Shown here: in pieces, positions 22,195 through 30,485 of the stretch
Position numbering within the stretch: position 1 is the first letter of the stretch
Layout: each line of letters begins with the position of its first letter
Origin: Meiothermus sp.
GTDB taxonomy: Bacteria > Deinococcota > Deinococci > Deinococcales > Thermaceae
Direction: 5' to 3'
Length of the DNA: 36,449 nt
Assembly (NCBI RefSeq): GCF_025060375.1
Contig: NZ_JANXCG010000030.1
Span: 1-36,449 of the forward strand
Made by a program: the position numbers and the translations under genes
The notes under the pieces: model-generated
The model's database searches: none
What the model was told of the DNA's origin: nothing
The model's input: the letters and a program-made list of their open reading frames with translations, nothing else

Positions 22195-23295
22195 ATGAGA
22201 AGCCACCTGAAAGCTGCTTCCTGGTTGGTTGCGGCAGGGCGGCCGGAGGGGCCGGGTGTGCCCCTTAACACCCCTTTGGTCCCGGCCTCGAACTTCGTTC
22301 GGGGGGCTGAGCGGATTTATGCCCGCAGCGATGGGACCCCTACCTGGGAGGCCCTGGAGGACATTCTGGGAGGGCTCGAGGGGGGCGAGGCGGTGGCCTT
22401 TGCCTCGGGTATGGCCGCGGTCGCGGCAGTGTTTGACCTGCTCCCGGCGGGGGCCCGGGTGGTGCTGCCCCAGGACTGCTACCAGGGGGTGGTGGCTCTG
22501 GCTGAGGCGGGGGCGCTCCGGGGGCGTTGGCGGGTGGAGCGAATTCCCCTGGAGGACACCGCGGCCTGGGAACAGGCCTGTGCCGGAGCGGATCTGCTCT
22601 GGCTCGAGTCGCCCTCCAACCCCCTCCTGCGGCTGGCCGACCTGGCGGCTATCTGCGCCGCGCCCCGAAAGCCAGGGGGAATTTTGGCGGTGGACAACAC
22701 CTTCGCTACACCCCTTAACCAGCAGCCCCTGGCGCTGGGGGCCAGCTTGGTGGTGCACTCAGCCACCAAGTTGATTGGGGGTCACTCTGACCTCCTAGCG
22801 GGGGTGGTGGTGGCCCGAGACACCGCCTTGGCCCAGGCCCTCAGGAAGGTGCGGGAGTTGGTTGGAGCGGTTCCAGGAACCCTCGAGGCCTTTCTGGCGG
22901 TGCGGGGGGTGCGGACCCTGGCCCTCCGGCTGGAGCGGGCCCAGCAAAACGCGCAGGAGCTGGCCCTACGGCTGGCCCAGCACCCCCGGGTGGCCCGGGT
23001 TCACTACCCGGGCCTTCCCTCCCATCCCCAGCACGCCCTGGCCCGGCGCAGCCTAAGGGGCTTTGGGACCATCGTCTCCTTTGAGTTGAGGGGTGGGGCT
23101 GCGGCGGCCGATGCCCTTTGCACCCGGGTTCGGCTCATCCGCCACGCCACCAGCCTGGGAGGGGTGGAGTCGAGCCTCGAGCGGCGCTCAGCCCTCCCCG
23201 GTCAGGCCCACCTGCCCCCCTCGCTGGTCCGCCTAAGCGTAGGCATCGAGGATGTGGAAGACCTCTGGGCTGACCTCGAGGCGGCGCTCGGCTGA
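22195..23295 (+). CDS. cystathionine gamma-synthase/lyase-family PLP enzyme
   Basis: A 366-residue fold-type I PLP enzyme of the Cys/Met-metabolism family. The cofactor lysine is Lys192 in VHSATKLIGGHSD, the pyridine-nitrogen aspartate is Asp167 in AVDNTFATP, and substrate/phosphate-binding blocks ASGMAA and the tail SLGGVESSLERRS are present. Candidates include cystathionine gamma-synthase, gamma-lyase or O-acetylhomoserine sulfhydrylase; sequence alone does not settle this. The usual N-terminal YSRxxNPT motif is changed to YARSDGTPTWEALE. The ATG 22195 lies 6 bases after a TATACT box. aguA follows after 20 bases. Confidence 0.85.
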   Translation: MRSHLKAASWLVAAGRPEGPGVPLNTPLVPASNFVRGAERIYARSDGTPTWEALEDILGGLEGGEAVAFASGMAAVAAVFDLLPAGARVVLPQDCYQGVVALAEAGALRGRWRVERIPLEDTAAWEQACAGADLLWLESPSNPLLRLADLAAICAAPRKPGGILAVDNTFATPLNQQPLALGASLVVHSATKLIGGHSDLLAGVVVARDTALAQALRKVRELVGAVPGTLEAFLAVRGVRTLALRLERAQQNAQELALRLAQHPRVARVHYPGLPSHPQHALARRSLRGFGTIVSFELRGGAAAADALCTRVRLIRHATSLGGVESSLERRSALPGQAHLPPSLVRLSVGIEDVEDLWADLEAALG

Positions 23296-23315
23296 ACTGG
23301 TATACTCTTCTCTTT

Positions 23316-24356
23316 GTGGAGAGGACCCTTACCCCCAGGGCCCTGGGCTTCCGGATGCCCCCCGAATGGGCCCCGCACGCTGCTACCTGGACCGCCTGGC
23401 CCTACGACGATGAGAAGTGGCAGGGCTACCTGGAGCCGGTCCGACAGGAGCTGGCTGGGTTTGTGAACACCCTGGCCCGCTTTGAGCCGGTGGAGCTGGT
23501 GGTGCATGATGAGGAGTCTGAGCGGGACGCTAGGGCTCGGCTCAACGGGAACGTTCGCTTCCACCGGATTCCCCACGACGACCTGTGGTTGCGCGACTCG
23601 GGGGCCATGTTCGTGGCGCGACCCTCGGGGGAGGGGGGGCTCGAGCTGGCCGCCCTTAGCTGGGAGTTCAACGGCTGGGGGAGAAAGTACCCTGCCGAGC
23701 TGGACAACCAGATGCCCCTGCGGATGGCCCACCTTCTGGGGCTTCGGCTCTTCTACCCGGGCATCGTGATGGAGGGAGGGGCGTTGGAGGTCAATGGGCA
23801 GGGCCTGGCCCTCACCACCCGGCAGTGCCTGCTCTCACCCGGCCGCAACCCACACCTGCACGAGGAGGAACTGGAGGAGTACCTTCGGGAGTACCTGGGG
23901 GTGGACACCCTGATCTGGTTGGGGGAGGGCCTGCAGGGGGACCACACCGACGGTCACATCGACACCCTGACCCGCTTCACCGCTCCAGCCACTTTGGTTA
24001 CTTCGGTGGCGCTGGACCCAGACGATCCCAACTACCGTCCCTTGAAGGAGAACCTGGAAATCCTGCAGAGCCTGGGGGGTTTTCGGGTGGTGGAACTTCC
24101 CTTGCCCAAGGAGCCCCGCTGGCTGGGAGGGGAGCGGCTCCCCCTCACCTACGCCAATTTCTACATTGCCAACGGGGTGGTGCTGGTACCCCAGTACGGC
24201 GACCCTCACGACGAGCGGGCCTTGGAAATCCTGCGCCCGCTTTTTCCGGGACGCGAGGTGATTGGGCTGGAGAGCCGCTACCTCATCACCGGTGGGGGAA
24301 GTTTCCACTGCATTACCCAGCAGCAGCCGATGGGCCGGGTTTGGAGGGGGGCATGA
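23316..24356 (+). CDS. aguA: agmatine deiminase
   Basis: Agmatine deiminase converts agmatine to N-carbamoylputrescine and ammonia. The 346-residue sequence carries the family landmarks: MPPEWAPHAATWTAWP near the start, DDLWLRDSG, the central EGGALEVNG, GDHTDGHIDTLTRF, and the catalytic Cys332 in GGGSFHCITQQQP. The start is GTG at 23316, with TATACT (23301-23306) 9 bases before it, so the message has almost no leader. Its stop overlaps the aguB ATG (ATGA), so the two polyamine enzymes are co-translated. Confidence 0.95.
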   Translation: MERTLTPRALGFRMPPEWAPHAATWTAWPYDDEKWQGYLEPVRQELAGFVNTLARFEPVELVVHDEESERDARARLNGNVRFHRIPHDDLWLRDSGAMFVARPSGEGGLELAALSWEFNGWGRKYPAELDNQMPLRMAHLLGLRLFYPGIVMEGGALEVNGQGLALTTRQCLLSPGRNPHLHEEELEEYLREYLGVDTLIWLGEGLQGDHTDGHIDTLTRFTAPATLVTSVALDPDDPNYRPLKENLEILQSLGGFRVVELPLPKEPRWLGGERLPLTYANFYIANGVVLVPQYGDPHDERALEILRPLFPGREVIGLESRYLITGGGSFHCITQQQPMGRVWRGA

Positions 24357-25228
24357 CCCGGCTGGCGGTGGTCCAGATGTCCATGGGCCCGGAGCGGGAG
24401 ACCAACCTGGCCAAAGCCCTTCGGATGGTGCGGGAAGCTGCGGCCATGGGGGCTCAGATCGTGCTGCTGCCGGAGCTTTTTGAGAGCCTCTACTTCTGCC
24501 AGGCTGAGCGAGAGCATTACTTTGGGCTGGCCCATCCGGTGGAGGGCCATCCCTTCCTCCCCCGCTTCCAGCAGCTCGCTCGAGAGCTGAGGCTGGTCCT
24601 GCCGGTCTCCTTTTTCGAGCGGGCTGGCCAGGCCCACTACAACAGCCTGGCGATGATTGGGCCCGACGGGGAGATTGCGGGTGTCTACCGGAAGTCTCAC
24701 ATTCCCGATGGCCCAGGGTACGAGGAGAAGTACTACTTCAACCCCGGCGACACCGGTTTTTTGGCCTTTCCCACGCCCTACGGCGTGGTGGGGGCTGGTA
24801 TTTGTTGGGACCAGTGGTACCCCGAGTGTGCTCGTAGTCTGGTGCTCCTAGGGGCCGAGGTTCTCCTCTACCCCACCGCCATTGGCTCTGAACCCCCGGA
24901 GGCAGGGGGAATAGATACCAAAGAGATGTGGCAGCGGGTTATGATTGGCCACGCGGTGGCCAACCTCTGCTACCTGGCAGCGGCCAACCGGGTGGGGACG
25001 GAGGAGGTGGAAGGCCACACCCAGACGTACTACGGCTCCTCCTTCATCGCCGACTATATGGGCAACAAGCTGGCTGAGGCCGGTCGGGAGGAGGAGACCA
25101 TCCTGGTGGCTGAGCTAGACCTGGAAGAGGCCCGGCGCTTTCGGGCAGGGTTCGGGTTTTTCCGTGACCGCCGGCCCGACCTGTACGGCCCCTTGCTGAC
25201 CCTAGACGGCAAGACCCGGCGCGCCTAG
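24353..25228 (+). CDS. aguB: N-carbamoylputrescine amidase
   Basis: A 291-residue nitrilase-superfamily amidase that hydrolyses N-carbamoylputrescine to putrescine, CO2 and ammonia. The catalytic triad is clear: Glu41 (LLPELFES), Lys114 (YRKSHIPDGPGY) and Cys151 (GICWDQWYPE). The frame is open far upstream, but similarity starts at the ATG at 24353, which has GGAGGGGGGC just before it and overlaps the aguA stop by 4 bases. With aguA it gives the two-step agmatine-to-putrescine route. uvrB follows after 59 bases. Confidence 0.95.
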   Translation: MTRLAVVQMSMGPERETNLAKALRMVREAAAMGAQIVLLPELFESLYFCQAEREHYFGLAHPVEGHPFLPRFQQLARELRLVLPVSFFERAGQAHYNSLAMIGPDGEIAGVYRKSHIPDGPGYEEKYYFNPGDTGFLAFPTPYGVVGAGICWDQWYPECARSLVLLGAEVLLYPTAIGSEPPEAGGIDTKEMWQRVMIGHAVANLCYLAAANRVGTEEVEGHTQTYYGSSFIADYMGNKLAEAGREEETILVAELDLEEARRFRAGFGFFRDRRPDLYGPLLTLDGKTRRA

Positions 25229-25287
25229 GCCGGATTGTATTCTGATTTAGGCAGAAAGTTGGGCCGGGGGATTAGGCTTGTGGGGGT

Positions 25288-27288
25288 ATGTTCCGCTACC
25301 AAGGCCCTACCCCCCAAGGCGACCAGCCCCAGGCCATCGAAGCCCTGGTGGAGGCCCTGCGGGCTGGCGAGCGCTTTGTCACCCTGCTGGGGGCGACCGG
25401 CACCGGGAAGACCGTGACCATGGCCAAGGTAATCGAGCACCTGCAGCGGCCAGCCTTGGTCATGGCCCCCAACAAGGTGTTGGCCGCCCAGCTTTCCCAG
25501 GAGTTCCGTGAGCTGTTCCCCGAGAACGCGGTGGAATACTTCATCAGCTACTACGACTACTACCAGCCCGAGGCCTACGTTCCGGGGCGGGACCTCTACA
25601 TTGAGAAGGACGCCTCCATCAACCCTGAGATTGAGCGGTTGCGCCACTCCACCACCCGCAGCCTGCTCACCCGGCGAGACGTGATCGTGGTGGCCTCGGT
25701 CTCGGCCATCTACGGCCTGGGCAGTCCCGAGGAGTATCGCAACATGAGCCTGGTGGTGGAGGTGGGCCGGGACTACCCTCGGGAGGTCCTTTTGGCCCGT
25801 CTGGTGGAGCTTCAGTACGAGCGAGGGGATGTGGAGCTGCGGGCGGGGCGTTTCCGGGTTCGGGGGGAGGTGGTGGAGGTCTGGCCTGCTTACGAGCAAG
25901 AGCCGATTCGCATAGAGCTTTGGGGCGACACCATAGACCGTATCACGGTGGTCCACCCCGTCACCGGGGAGCGGCTTAGGGACCTTCCGGGCTTTGTCCT
26001 CCTGGGGGCCACCCACTACGCCACCCCGGAATGGCGGCTCAAGCAGGCCATCCCGGAGATTCGCAAGGAGCTGGAGGAGCGGCTGCGCTACTTTGAGGCT
26101 GAGGGTAAGCTTCTGGAGGCCCAGCGCCTTAAGGAGCGTACCCTTTACGACCTGGAGATGCTCCAGGTGATGGGCACCTGCCCGGGCATTGAAAACTACG
26201 CCCGCTTCCTGTCCGGTAAGGCGCCGGGGGAGCCTCCCTACACGCTTTTGGACTATTTTCCCAAGGATTACCTGGTCTTTTTGGATGAGTCGCACGTGAG
26301 TGTTCCCCAGATAAGGGGCATGTACAACGGCGACTATATGCGCAAGAAAACCCTGGTGGACTACGGCTTCCGTCTGCCCAGCGCGCTGGACAACCGCCCT
26401 CTGCGCTTCAATGAGTTTCTGGAGCGGATTTCTCAGATGGTCTTCGTCTCGGCGACGCCGGGGCCCTTCGAGCTCGAGGTCTCCAGCCGGGTGGTGGAGC
26501 AGATTATCCGCCCCACCGGCCTCCTAGACCCGCTGGTTACGGTCAAGCCCACCCAGGGCCAGATTGAGGACCTGATGGGGGCTATTCGCAAGCGGGCTGA
26601 GCGGGGCGAGCGCACCTTGGTCACGGTGCTCACCGTGCACATGGCCGAGGAACTCACAGCCTATCTGGTGGAGCACGGGGTACGGGCCCGTTACATGCAC
26701 CATGAGCTGGACGCTTTTGAGCGACAGGCCCTGCTGCGCGACCTGCGCCTGGGCTACTTTGACGCCCTGGTGGGCATCAACCTCCTGCGGGAGGGCCTTG
26801 ACCTACCCGAGGTTTCACTGGTGGCCATCCTGGATGCCGACAAGCAGGGCTTTCTGCGTTCGGAACGCTCCCTCATCCAGATCATTGGGCGGGCCGCCCG
26901 CAATGCGGCGGGCGAGGTCTACCTTTACGCCGATACCGTTTCCGAGGCCATGCGGGCGGCCATAGAGGAGACCCAGCGTCGACGGGCCCTCCAGGAGGCC
27001 TTCAACAGAGCCCACGGCATTACCCCCCAGACGGTGCAGAAGTCGGTGCGCAAGCTGGTTAAGCCAGAGGACTACGGGGCTGAGGTGGCCCAAACCATCC
27101 AGGACGATCCCCTCATCCTGCAGGGCCTGCTGGAGCAGCTCGAGGCCGAGATGTGGGCCGCTTCTGAGGCTCTGGACTTTGAGCGGGCCGCTGCCCTGCG
27201 CGACCAGATGCGCTCCATTGAGGCGCGGCTAAAAGGGCTCCCGGAACCCACCGCAGTAGGCAAGGTCCGCCGTCGGCGCAGGCGCTAG
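25288..27288 (+). CDS. uvrB: excinuclease ABC subunit B
   Basis: UvrB verifies DNA damage and positions UvrC in nucleotide excision repair. The 666-residue protein has Walker A GATGTGKT (35-42), the beta-hairpin segment with [12 protein letters not shown] that inserts into DNA, the DEAD-like DESHV box, helicase motif VI region QIIGRAARN, and a C-terminal UVR coiled-coil domain ending in a basic tail. A TAGGCT box lies 9 bases before the ATG at 25288, again a near-leaderless arrangement, with GTGGGGG between them. Long open frames on the opposite strand are shadows. Confidence 0.97.
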   Translation: MFRYQGPTPQGDQPQAIEALVEALRAGERFVTLLGATGTGKTVTMAKVIEHLQRPALVMAPNKVLAAQLSQEFRELFPENAVEYFISYYDYYQPEAYVPGRDLYIEKDASINPEIERLRHSTTRSLLTRRDVIVVASVSAIYGLGSPEEYRNMSLVVEVGRDYPREVLLARLVELQYERGDVELRAGRFRVRGEVVEVWPAYEQEPIRIELWGDTIDRITVVHPVTGERLRDLPGFVLLGATHYATPEWRLKQAIPEIRKELEERLRYFEAEGKLLEAQRLKERTLYDLEMLQVMGTCPGIENYARFLSGKAPGEPPYTLLDYFPKDYLVFLDESHVSVPQIRGMYNGDYMRKKTLVDYGFRLPSALDNRPLRFNEFLERISQMVFVSATPGPFELEVSSRVVEQIIRPTGLLDPLVTVKPTQGQIEDLMGAIRKRAERGERTLVTVLTVHMAEELTAYLVEHGVRARYMHHELDAFERQALLRDLRLGYFDALVGINLLREGLDLPEVSLVAILDADKQGFLRSERSLIQIIGRAARNAAGEVYLYADTVSEAMRAAIEETQRRRALQEAFNRAHGITPQTVQKSVRKLVKPEDYGAEVAQTIQDDPLILQGLLEQLEAEMWAASEALDFERAAALRDQMRSIEARLKGLPEPTAVGKVRRRRRR

Positions 27289-27519
27289 TCGGTAAGCCTC
27301 CCTGCGGCCTTTTCCCCTCCGCCGTCCCTGGTTCGAGCCGCCCGTTTTGGCTTGCGGGCCTCCAGAAGGGGCTGTTGAGTGCAGGCGACCTTGTTGCAGG
27401 GAGAGCCGTTGTTGATGCTTGCGCGAAGCCGGTAGGGACCTGTGGGGTGGGGCGTTGTCGTGCTCCCGGTGCGGCGCAGAGCTAAAGGAACCAGCCTGCC
27501 CCAGGGACCCCTGGCTGGG
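27289..27519. other. convergent gap between uvrB and cstR
   Basis: 231 bases between converging genes. Short open frames are present on both strands but none shows motifs, a ribosome site or coding-like composition. A CCAGCC...GGCTGG inverted repeat lies near 27490-27515 and may serve termination; I see no T-run to support it. Confidence 0.3.
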
Positions 27520-27792
27520 CTACCTTCGCAGGAGCCGCACCATTTCCACCAGCTGCCCCGGGGCTTGGGCCTGGGGGTCGGCCTGGCACTGGTGTAGGTA
27601 GGCTTCCAGGATTTCCTCTCCCACCGCATCTAGGGCGCTTTTTACCCCGCTTAGGAGGGTGAGAATCTCCCTGCATGAACGCTCTTCCTCCACCATTTTC
27701 TGTAGCCCCCGCACCTGGCCCTCCAGACGGCGCAACCGGTGCACAATGCGGGTTTTCCGATCGGAATTGGAAAAAGGGGTGATGGGGGTCAT
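27520..27792 (-). CDS. cstR: CsoR-family repressor, CstR-like persulfide sensor
   Basis: A 90-residue all-helical DUF156/CsoR-family regulator. The RLRRLEGQVRGLQKMVEE block (positions 19-36) is the DNA-contacting signature. Sensor positions are Cys40 and Cys69, 29 residues apart as in CstR; the residue four before the second Cys, histidine in copper-sensing CsoR, is Tyr65 here. By family knowledge a Cys-x-Cys pair without this His fits persulfide/polysulfide sensing better than Cu(I), but this is inference. It is the last gene of an operon with a rhodanese and a disulfide oxidoreductase; matching operators are at 28860-28896 and 33985-34032. Confidence 0.85.
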   Translation of the reverse strand: MTPITPFSNSDRKTRIVHRLRRLEGQVRGLQKMVEEERSCREILTLLSGVKSALDAVGEEILEAYLHQCQADPQAQAPGQLVEMVRLLRR

Positions 27793-27795
27793 GGC

Positions 27796-28161
27796 TCAGC
27801 GCTCCACAGGGTAGCGGCGGGCCAACCAGGCTTGGATGCCCCCCTGCACGAGATTAAGGCCAGTGTAGCCCTTGCCCAGGAGGTACTGCACCGCCAGCCG
27901 GCTGCGGTTCTGGGTGTTGCACTTGATGTAGACCACCCGGTTCTTGGGCACCCGGCTCCACCAGCGGTCGATTTCCTGAAGGGGCCAGTTGACCGCCCCG
28001 GGGACGTGCCCTTGGGCGAACTCCTGAGGGGTGCGCACGTCGATCACAAAGGTTTTGGGGTCTGACAGGGCCCGGTACAGGTCGTCCACGCTCACGAGCC
28101 GGAAGCTCTGGGCCCAGCCCAGCGGGGCTACCAGCAGCAAGAGACCGGCCCACCTTCTCAT
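27796..28161 (-). CDS. exported rhodanese-domain protein
   Basis: A 121-residue single-domain rhodanese with a signal peptide (MRRWAGLLLLVAPLGWAQ), the VIDVRTPQEFAQGHVPGAVN block and an active-site loop KCNTQNRS with Cys81. It should carry sulfane sulfur in the periplasm. It overlaps the upstream oxidoreductase gene by 4 bases and ends 3 bases before the CstR-like regulator, so the three are one translational unit. A persulfide sensor next to a persulfide carrier is a recurrent arrangement in sulfide-responsive operons. Confidence 0.88.
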   Translation of the reverse strand: MRRWAGLLLLVAPLGWAQSFRLVSVDDLYRALSDPKTFVIDVRTPQEFAQGHVPGAVNWPLQEIDRWWSRVPKNRVVYIKCNTQNRSRLAVQYLLGKGYTGLNLVQGGIQAWLARRYPVER

Positions 28162-28835
28162 GCCACCACCCCTCCGCTGGCCTTGACCGCGGCCTCCACG
28201 AAGACCCTGTCCGGCTGACCCCCCAGAACGCGTTGCTGTACGGCTCCGGTGATGATGGTGTCTGGGACACCCGAGATGTTGTACCGGCGGGAGAGGGCAG
28301 GAAACTCGTTGGCCTCTACACCCTCCGCGACGATGTTGGGGTTGTGGTAGGCCAGCTTGTAGGTGGCCAGCACCGCCTGCGGGCAGTAGGGGCAGGTGGG
28401 GGTCACGAAGGCCTGCATCCGCACCGGTGAGGTCACCTTTTGCAGCTCAGCCAGCGACTTTTCCCCGAGCCGGCTCTCACCCGTGCCGAGCATCAGGAGG
28501 GCTTCCAGGAGGGTGCTGAACTCGTACCCTGCAGGGAGACCCAGAAAGCGGATGTTGTTTCGCTCCGAGCCCTTTTCCCGAAGGAGGATGGTGGGCGCAT
28601 AGCTCAGGCCCAAGGCCTGCGCTTCGGGGTCGGAGTGGATAGAACGTTGCTCCACGCTCAGGTTGGGGTTCAAGGCTGCCACTTCTCTGAGCAGGCCCAG
28701 GGCCTCTTCCTGCAGCCCCACCTCCTGTCCGGGTAGGGCGATGCCGGAGGTGGTGAAGACCACCATCTCCACCGGTTTCTGGATGGGTGCCAGCATCTCG
28801 CGCACCTGGGCCTGGATTCGCTCGTCTAAAAACAT
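28158..28835 (-). CDS. two-thioredoxin-fold disulfide oxidoreductase with degenerate first site
   Basis: A 225-residue cytoplasmic protein with two tandem thioredoxin folds, like the protein disulfide oxidoreductases of thermophiles (glutaredoxin-like PDO family). The C-terminal unit has CPYC at 148-151 and its cis-proline in SGVPDT. The N-terminal unit keeps the fold and cis-proline (YAPTILL, 79-85) but the redox site reads FTTSGIAL (27-34), with no cysteines. Its job is probably persulfide or disulfide reduction with electrons from TrxB (34083). GGAG is 8-9 bases before the ATG. It is first in the operon, directly behind an operator-bearing promoter. Confidence 0.82.
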   Translation of the reverse strand: MFLDERIQAQVREMLAPIQKPVEMVVFTTSGIALPGQEVGLQEEALGLLREVAALNPNLSVEQRSIHSDPEAQALGLSYAPTILLREKGSERNNIRFLGLPAGYEFSTLLEALLMLGTGESRLGEKSLAELQKVTSPVRMQAFVTPTCPYCPQAVLATYKLAYHNPNIVAEGVEANEFPALSRRYNISGVPDTIITGAVQQRVLGGQPDRVFVEAAVKASGGVVA

Positions 28836-28859
28836 GGTCTGGCTCCTTTAGGGGGATGT

Positions 28860-28874
28860 ACCCCCACCTGGGGT
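28860..28874. promoter_or_regulatory. secondary CsoR/CstR-type inverted repeat
   Basis: ACCCC-CACCT-GGGGT at 28860-28874 lies between the -10 and the start codon of the oxidoreductase-rhodanese-cstR operon. It is a weaker version of the repeat 20 bases away (centre to centre). Confidence 0.45.
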
Positions 28875-28875
28875 C

Positions 28876-28904
28876 ATTATACCCCCGGGGGATATATTTG
28901 GCAA
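28876..28904 (-). promoter_or_regulatory. promoter of the cstR operon with overlapping operator
   Basis: On the minus strand, TTGCCA (28904-28899) and a perfect TATAAT (28881-28876) are 17 bases apart. A nearly perfect inverted repeat, TATACCCCCGGGGGATATA (28878-28896), fills the spacer and overlaps the -10. This matches the known CsoR/CstR operator style (AT-rich ends, C-run, G-run), so the operon is probably repressed by its own last gene product. The same repeat could also control the divergent rhodanese gene. Confidence 0.75.
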
Positions 28905-28930
28905 GGGCCTTTAGCCCTAGACTGGACTGC

Positions 28931-29290
28931 GTGTGGGGTTGGCTCAAAAACCTGCTAGGTCTAGGCCCCCGGGTGCCCCGGATCGGTGCTAAGGAGGCCT
29001 ATGAGAAGATGAAGGCTGGTGCGCTGATGATTGACGTGCGCACCCCACTGGAGCGGAAGCTGGCCAAGATTCCAGGTTCGCAAGGCCTGCCTTTGGCCGA
29101 GTTGGCCCGCCGCTGGGAGAGCCTACCCAAAGACCGTCCCATCATCTGCCAGTGCGAGAGTGGTAACCGGAGCCAGCAGGCCGCTGAATTCCTTGCCAGC
29201 AAGGGTTTTGAGGTTTACAACCTGGCTGGCGGGCTTTCGGCCTGGCAGGCCGCTGGTCTACCGGTGAAGAAGGGAGACCTGCAGCGCTAG
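28931..29290 (+). CDS. rhodanese-domain protein, probably cytoplasmic
   Basis: A 119-residue rhodanese. I start at GTG 28931, giving MWGWLKNLLGLGPRV; the frame is open upstream but that part is not rhodanese-like and overlaps the divergent promoter. The domain shows IDVRTPLERKLAKIPGS and active-site loop CQCESGNRS with Cys75 (and Cys73 two residues earlier). The short amphipathic start is not a clear signal peptide. TAGACT (28918-28923) lies 7 bases before the GTG, a leaderless-type -10. It is divergent from the cstR operon and converges on pcuAC with a 2-base gap. Confidence 0.82.
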   Translation: MWGWLKNLLGLGPRVPRIGAKEAYEKMKAGALMIDVRTPLERKLAKIPGSQGLPLAELARRWESLPKDRPIICQCESGNRSQQAAEFLASKGFEVYNLAGGLSAWQAAGLPVKKGDLQR

Positions 29291-29292
29291 CC

Positions 29293-29730
29293 CTAGCGCG
29301 CCTCCACGGTAAGGGTGAGGGTGAGGGTGGCTCCGCCCTCGAGCCTGAAGGTGATCGGCACCTTTTGGCCTTCGGCCAGGGGCCGAGGGTTCTTCTCCCG
29401 CAGGCCGTAGAGCATCAGGTGGTACCTGCCGGGCAGAATCTCCAGCCGTCCCCGCGCGGGCACGACCAGGGCCTCCACCCGCCTCATCGCTGAGACGTCC
29501 TGATGGTCGCCATGGCCGGCGTGGGTGGTCTGATGAAACTCCACCCGGGTGGCGATGGGGGTGCTGGCCCCTACAATCCGGATGGGTCGGTCCCCAGGGT
29601 TATAGAGCACCAAGTAGGCCGCGGTGATGTCGCCCGGTACCCGGCGCACCCAGCCCTGCTCGAGCCGCAGCGGCTGGGCCAGGGCCAGGCCGCCTAAGAG
29701 AAGCACAGCAAGCCAGCGCATACCCATCAT
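29293..29730 (-). CDS. periplasmic copper chaperone PCu(A)C
   Basis: A 145-residue PCu(A)C-family (DUF461) protein that binds Cu(I) outside the cytoplasm and delivers it to CuA of cytochrome oxidase subunit II. It has a signal peptide (LLLGGLALAQP) and the family ligand set His66 (EFHQTTH), Met82, His104 and Met106 (YHLMLYG). An extra His-rich insert, THAGHGDHQD, lies between the first two ligands. ATG 29730 overlaps the stop of the nosY-like gene; in-frame ATGs at 29727 and 29721 are alternatives. It is the last gene of the nos-type operon. Confidence 0.92.
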   Translation of the reverse strand: MMGMRWLAVLLLGGLALAQPLRLEQGWVRRVPGDITAAYLVLYNPGDRPIRIVGASTPIATRVEFHQTTHAGHGDHQDVSAMRRVEALVVPARGRLEILPGRYHLMLYGLREKNPRPLAEGQKVPITFRLEGGATLTLTLTVEAR

Positions 29731-30485
29731 TATCGGTCCCTTCTAGCAAAGCGCCAGGCGGCACCCCACAAACCAAGCCCTACTGCCATCAGCCCCACCG
29801 CTACTGGCAAGAGCCCCCCAGTGTAGCCCAAAAACTCCTTGAGTAAGTAGCCCGTGGGTCCTACCAGCACCGGGGCCTCCAGCGCGTACAGGAGCCCCAC
29901 CCGGAAGAGTTCCAGGGGGTTGAGGAGCACTGCAAGCAGCAGGAAGCGTTCCAGGGGATACTCCCTCAGGGCCACCGCCAGCCCGATGACCAGGGGGTCG
30001 TAGGCCAGCACCAGCACGCCCCAGAGCAGGAGCCCGAGGCCCAGCGCACGGGAGGGCTCGAGCCCTGCCCCCACCCAACCCGCCCAGGCGATCCAGAGCC
30101 ATAGCAGGCCCAGCCCGCTCAGCAGAAGGAGCAGGGCGGCCTTACCCCCCAACCCCAGGAGCCCCGCCGCCAGGGCCAGTCCGGCTAGAACGGGCAGGCT
30201 CAGGCCTAGCCCCACCCCCAGCACCCCCGCCAGGTAGAGCCGGGCAGGGCTTTGGGGCATCCCGGCCCAGAAGGCCCAGTCCTCGCGGGGAGTGAGGAGG
30301 GGTAGCGCCAGGGCCAGCCCAAAGGGCGGGAGCAGGAGCGAGAGCGAGGCGTAAAGCGAGACCACCGCCACCGCTTCGCCCCGGCCCTGGAAGGCTAGGG
30401 CCAGCAGGGGGAGCAAGCCCACCGGGGCGAAAGCCCAGGGGTTGCGCAGCAGGGCCCTGGCGTACAGCGGCAGGAGAGCGTTCAT
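29730..30485 (-). CDS. nosY: NosY-like ABC transporter permease
   Basis: A 251-residue integral membrane protein with about six hydrophobic helices. It fits NosY, the membrane partner of the ATPase NosF and the periplasmic NosD; together they move a component needed for copper-site assembly in N2O reductase. It opens MNALLPLYARALLRNPWAF, as in ABC-2-type permeases. ATG 30485 overlaps the nosL stop (ATGA). The identification rests on hydrophobicity and on position within the nosDF-L-L-Y-pcuAC operon. Confidence 0.78.
   Translation of the reverse strand: MNALLPLYARALLRNPWAFAPVGLLPLLALAFQGRGEAVAVVSLYASLSLLLPPFGLALALPLLTPREDWAFWAGMPQSPARLYLAGVLGVGLGLSLPVLAGLALAAGLLGLGGKAALLLLLSGLGLLWLWIAWAGWVGAGLEPSRALGLGLLLWGVLVLAYDPLVIGLAVALREYPLERFLLLAVLLNPLELFRVGLLYALEAPVLVGPTGYLLKEFLGYTGGLLPVAVGLMAVGLGLWGAAWRFARRDR

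Noticed and set aside
23825-24352. 176-codon N-terminal extension of the aguB frame
   Set aside because: It overlaps the catalytic part of aguA in another frame. The nitrilase domain begins at the ATG at 24353, which has a ribosome site.
25225-26295. 356-codon open frame on the minus strand opposite uvrB
   Set aside because: It lies wholly against the conserved uvrB gene, has no ribosome site or motif, and is His/Gly/Leu-rich as expected of an antisense frame in GC-rich DNA.
28787-28930. N-terminal extension of the rhodanese gene at 28931
   Set aside because: The upstream part overlaps the divergent operon's promoter and the start of the oxidoreductase gene, and does not resemble a rhodanese. 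GTG 28931 sits 7 bases after a -10-like box.
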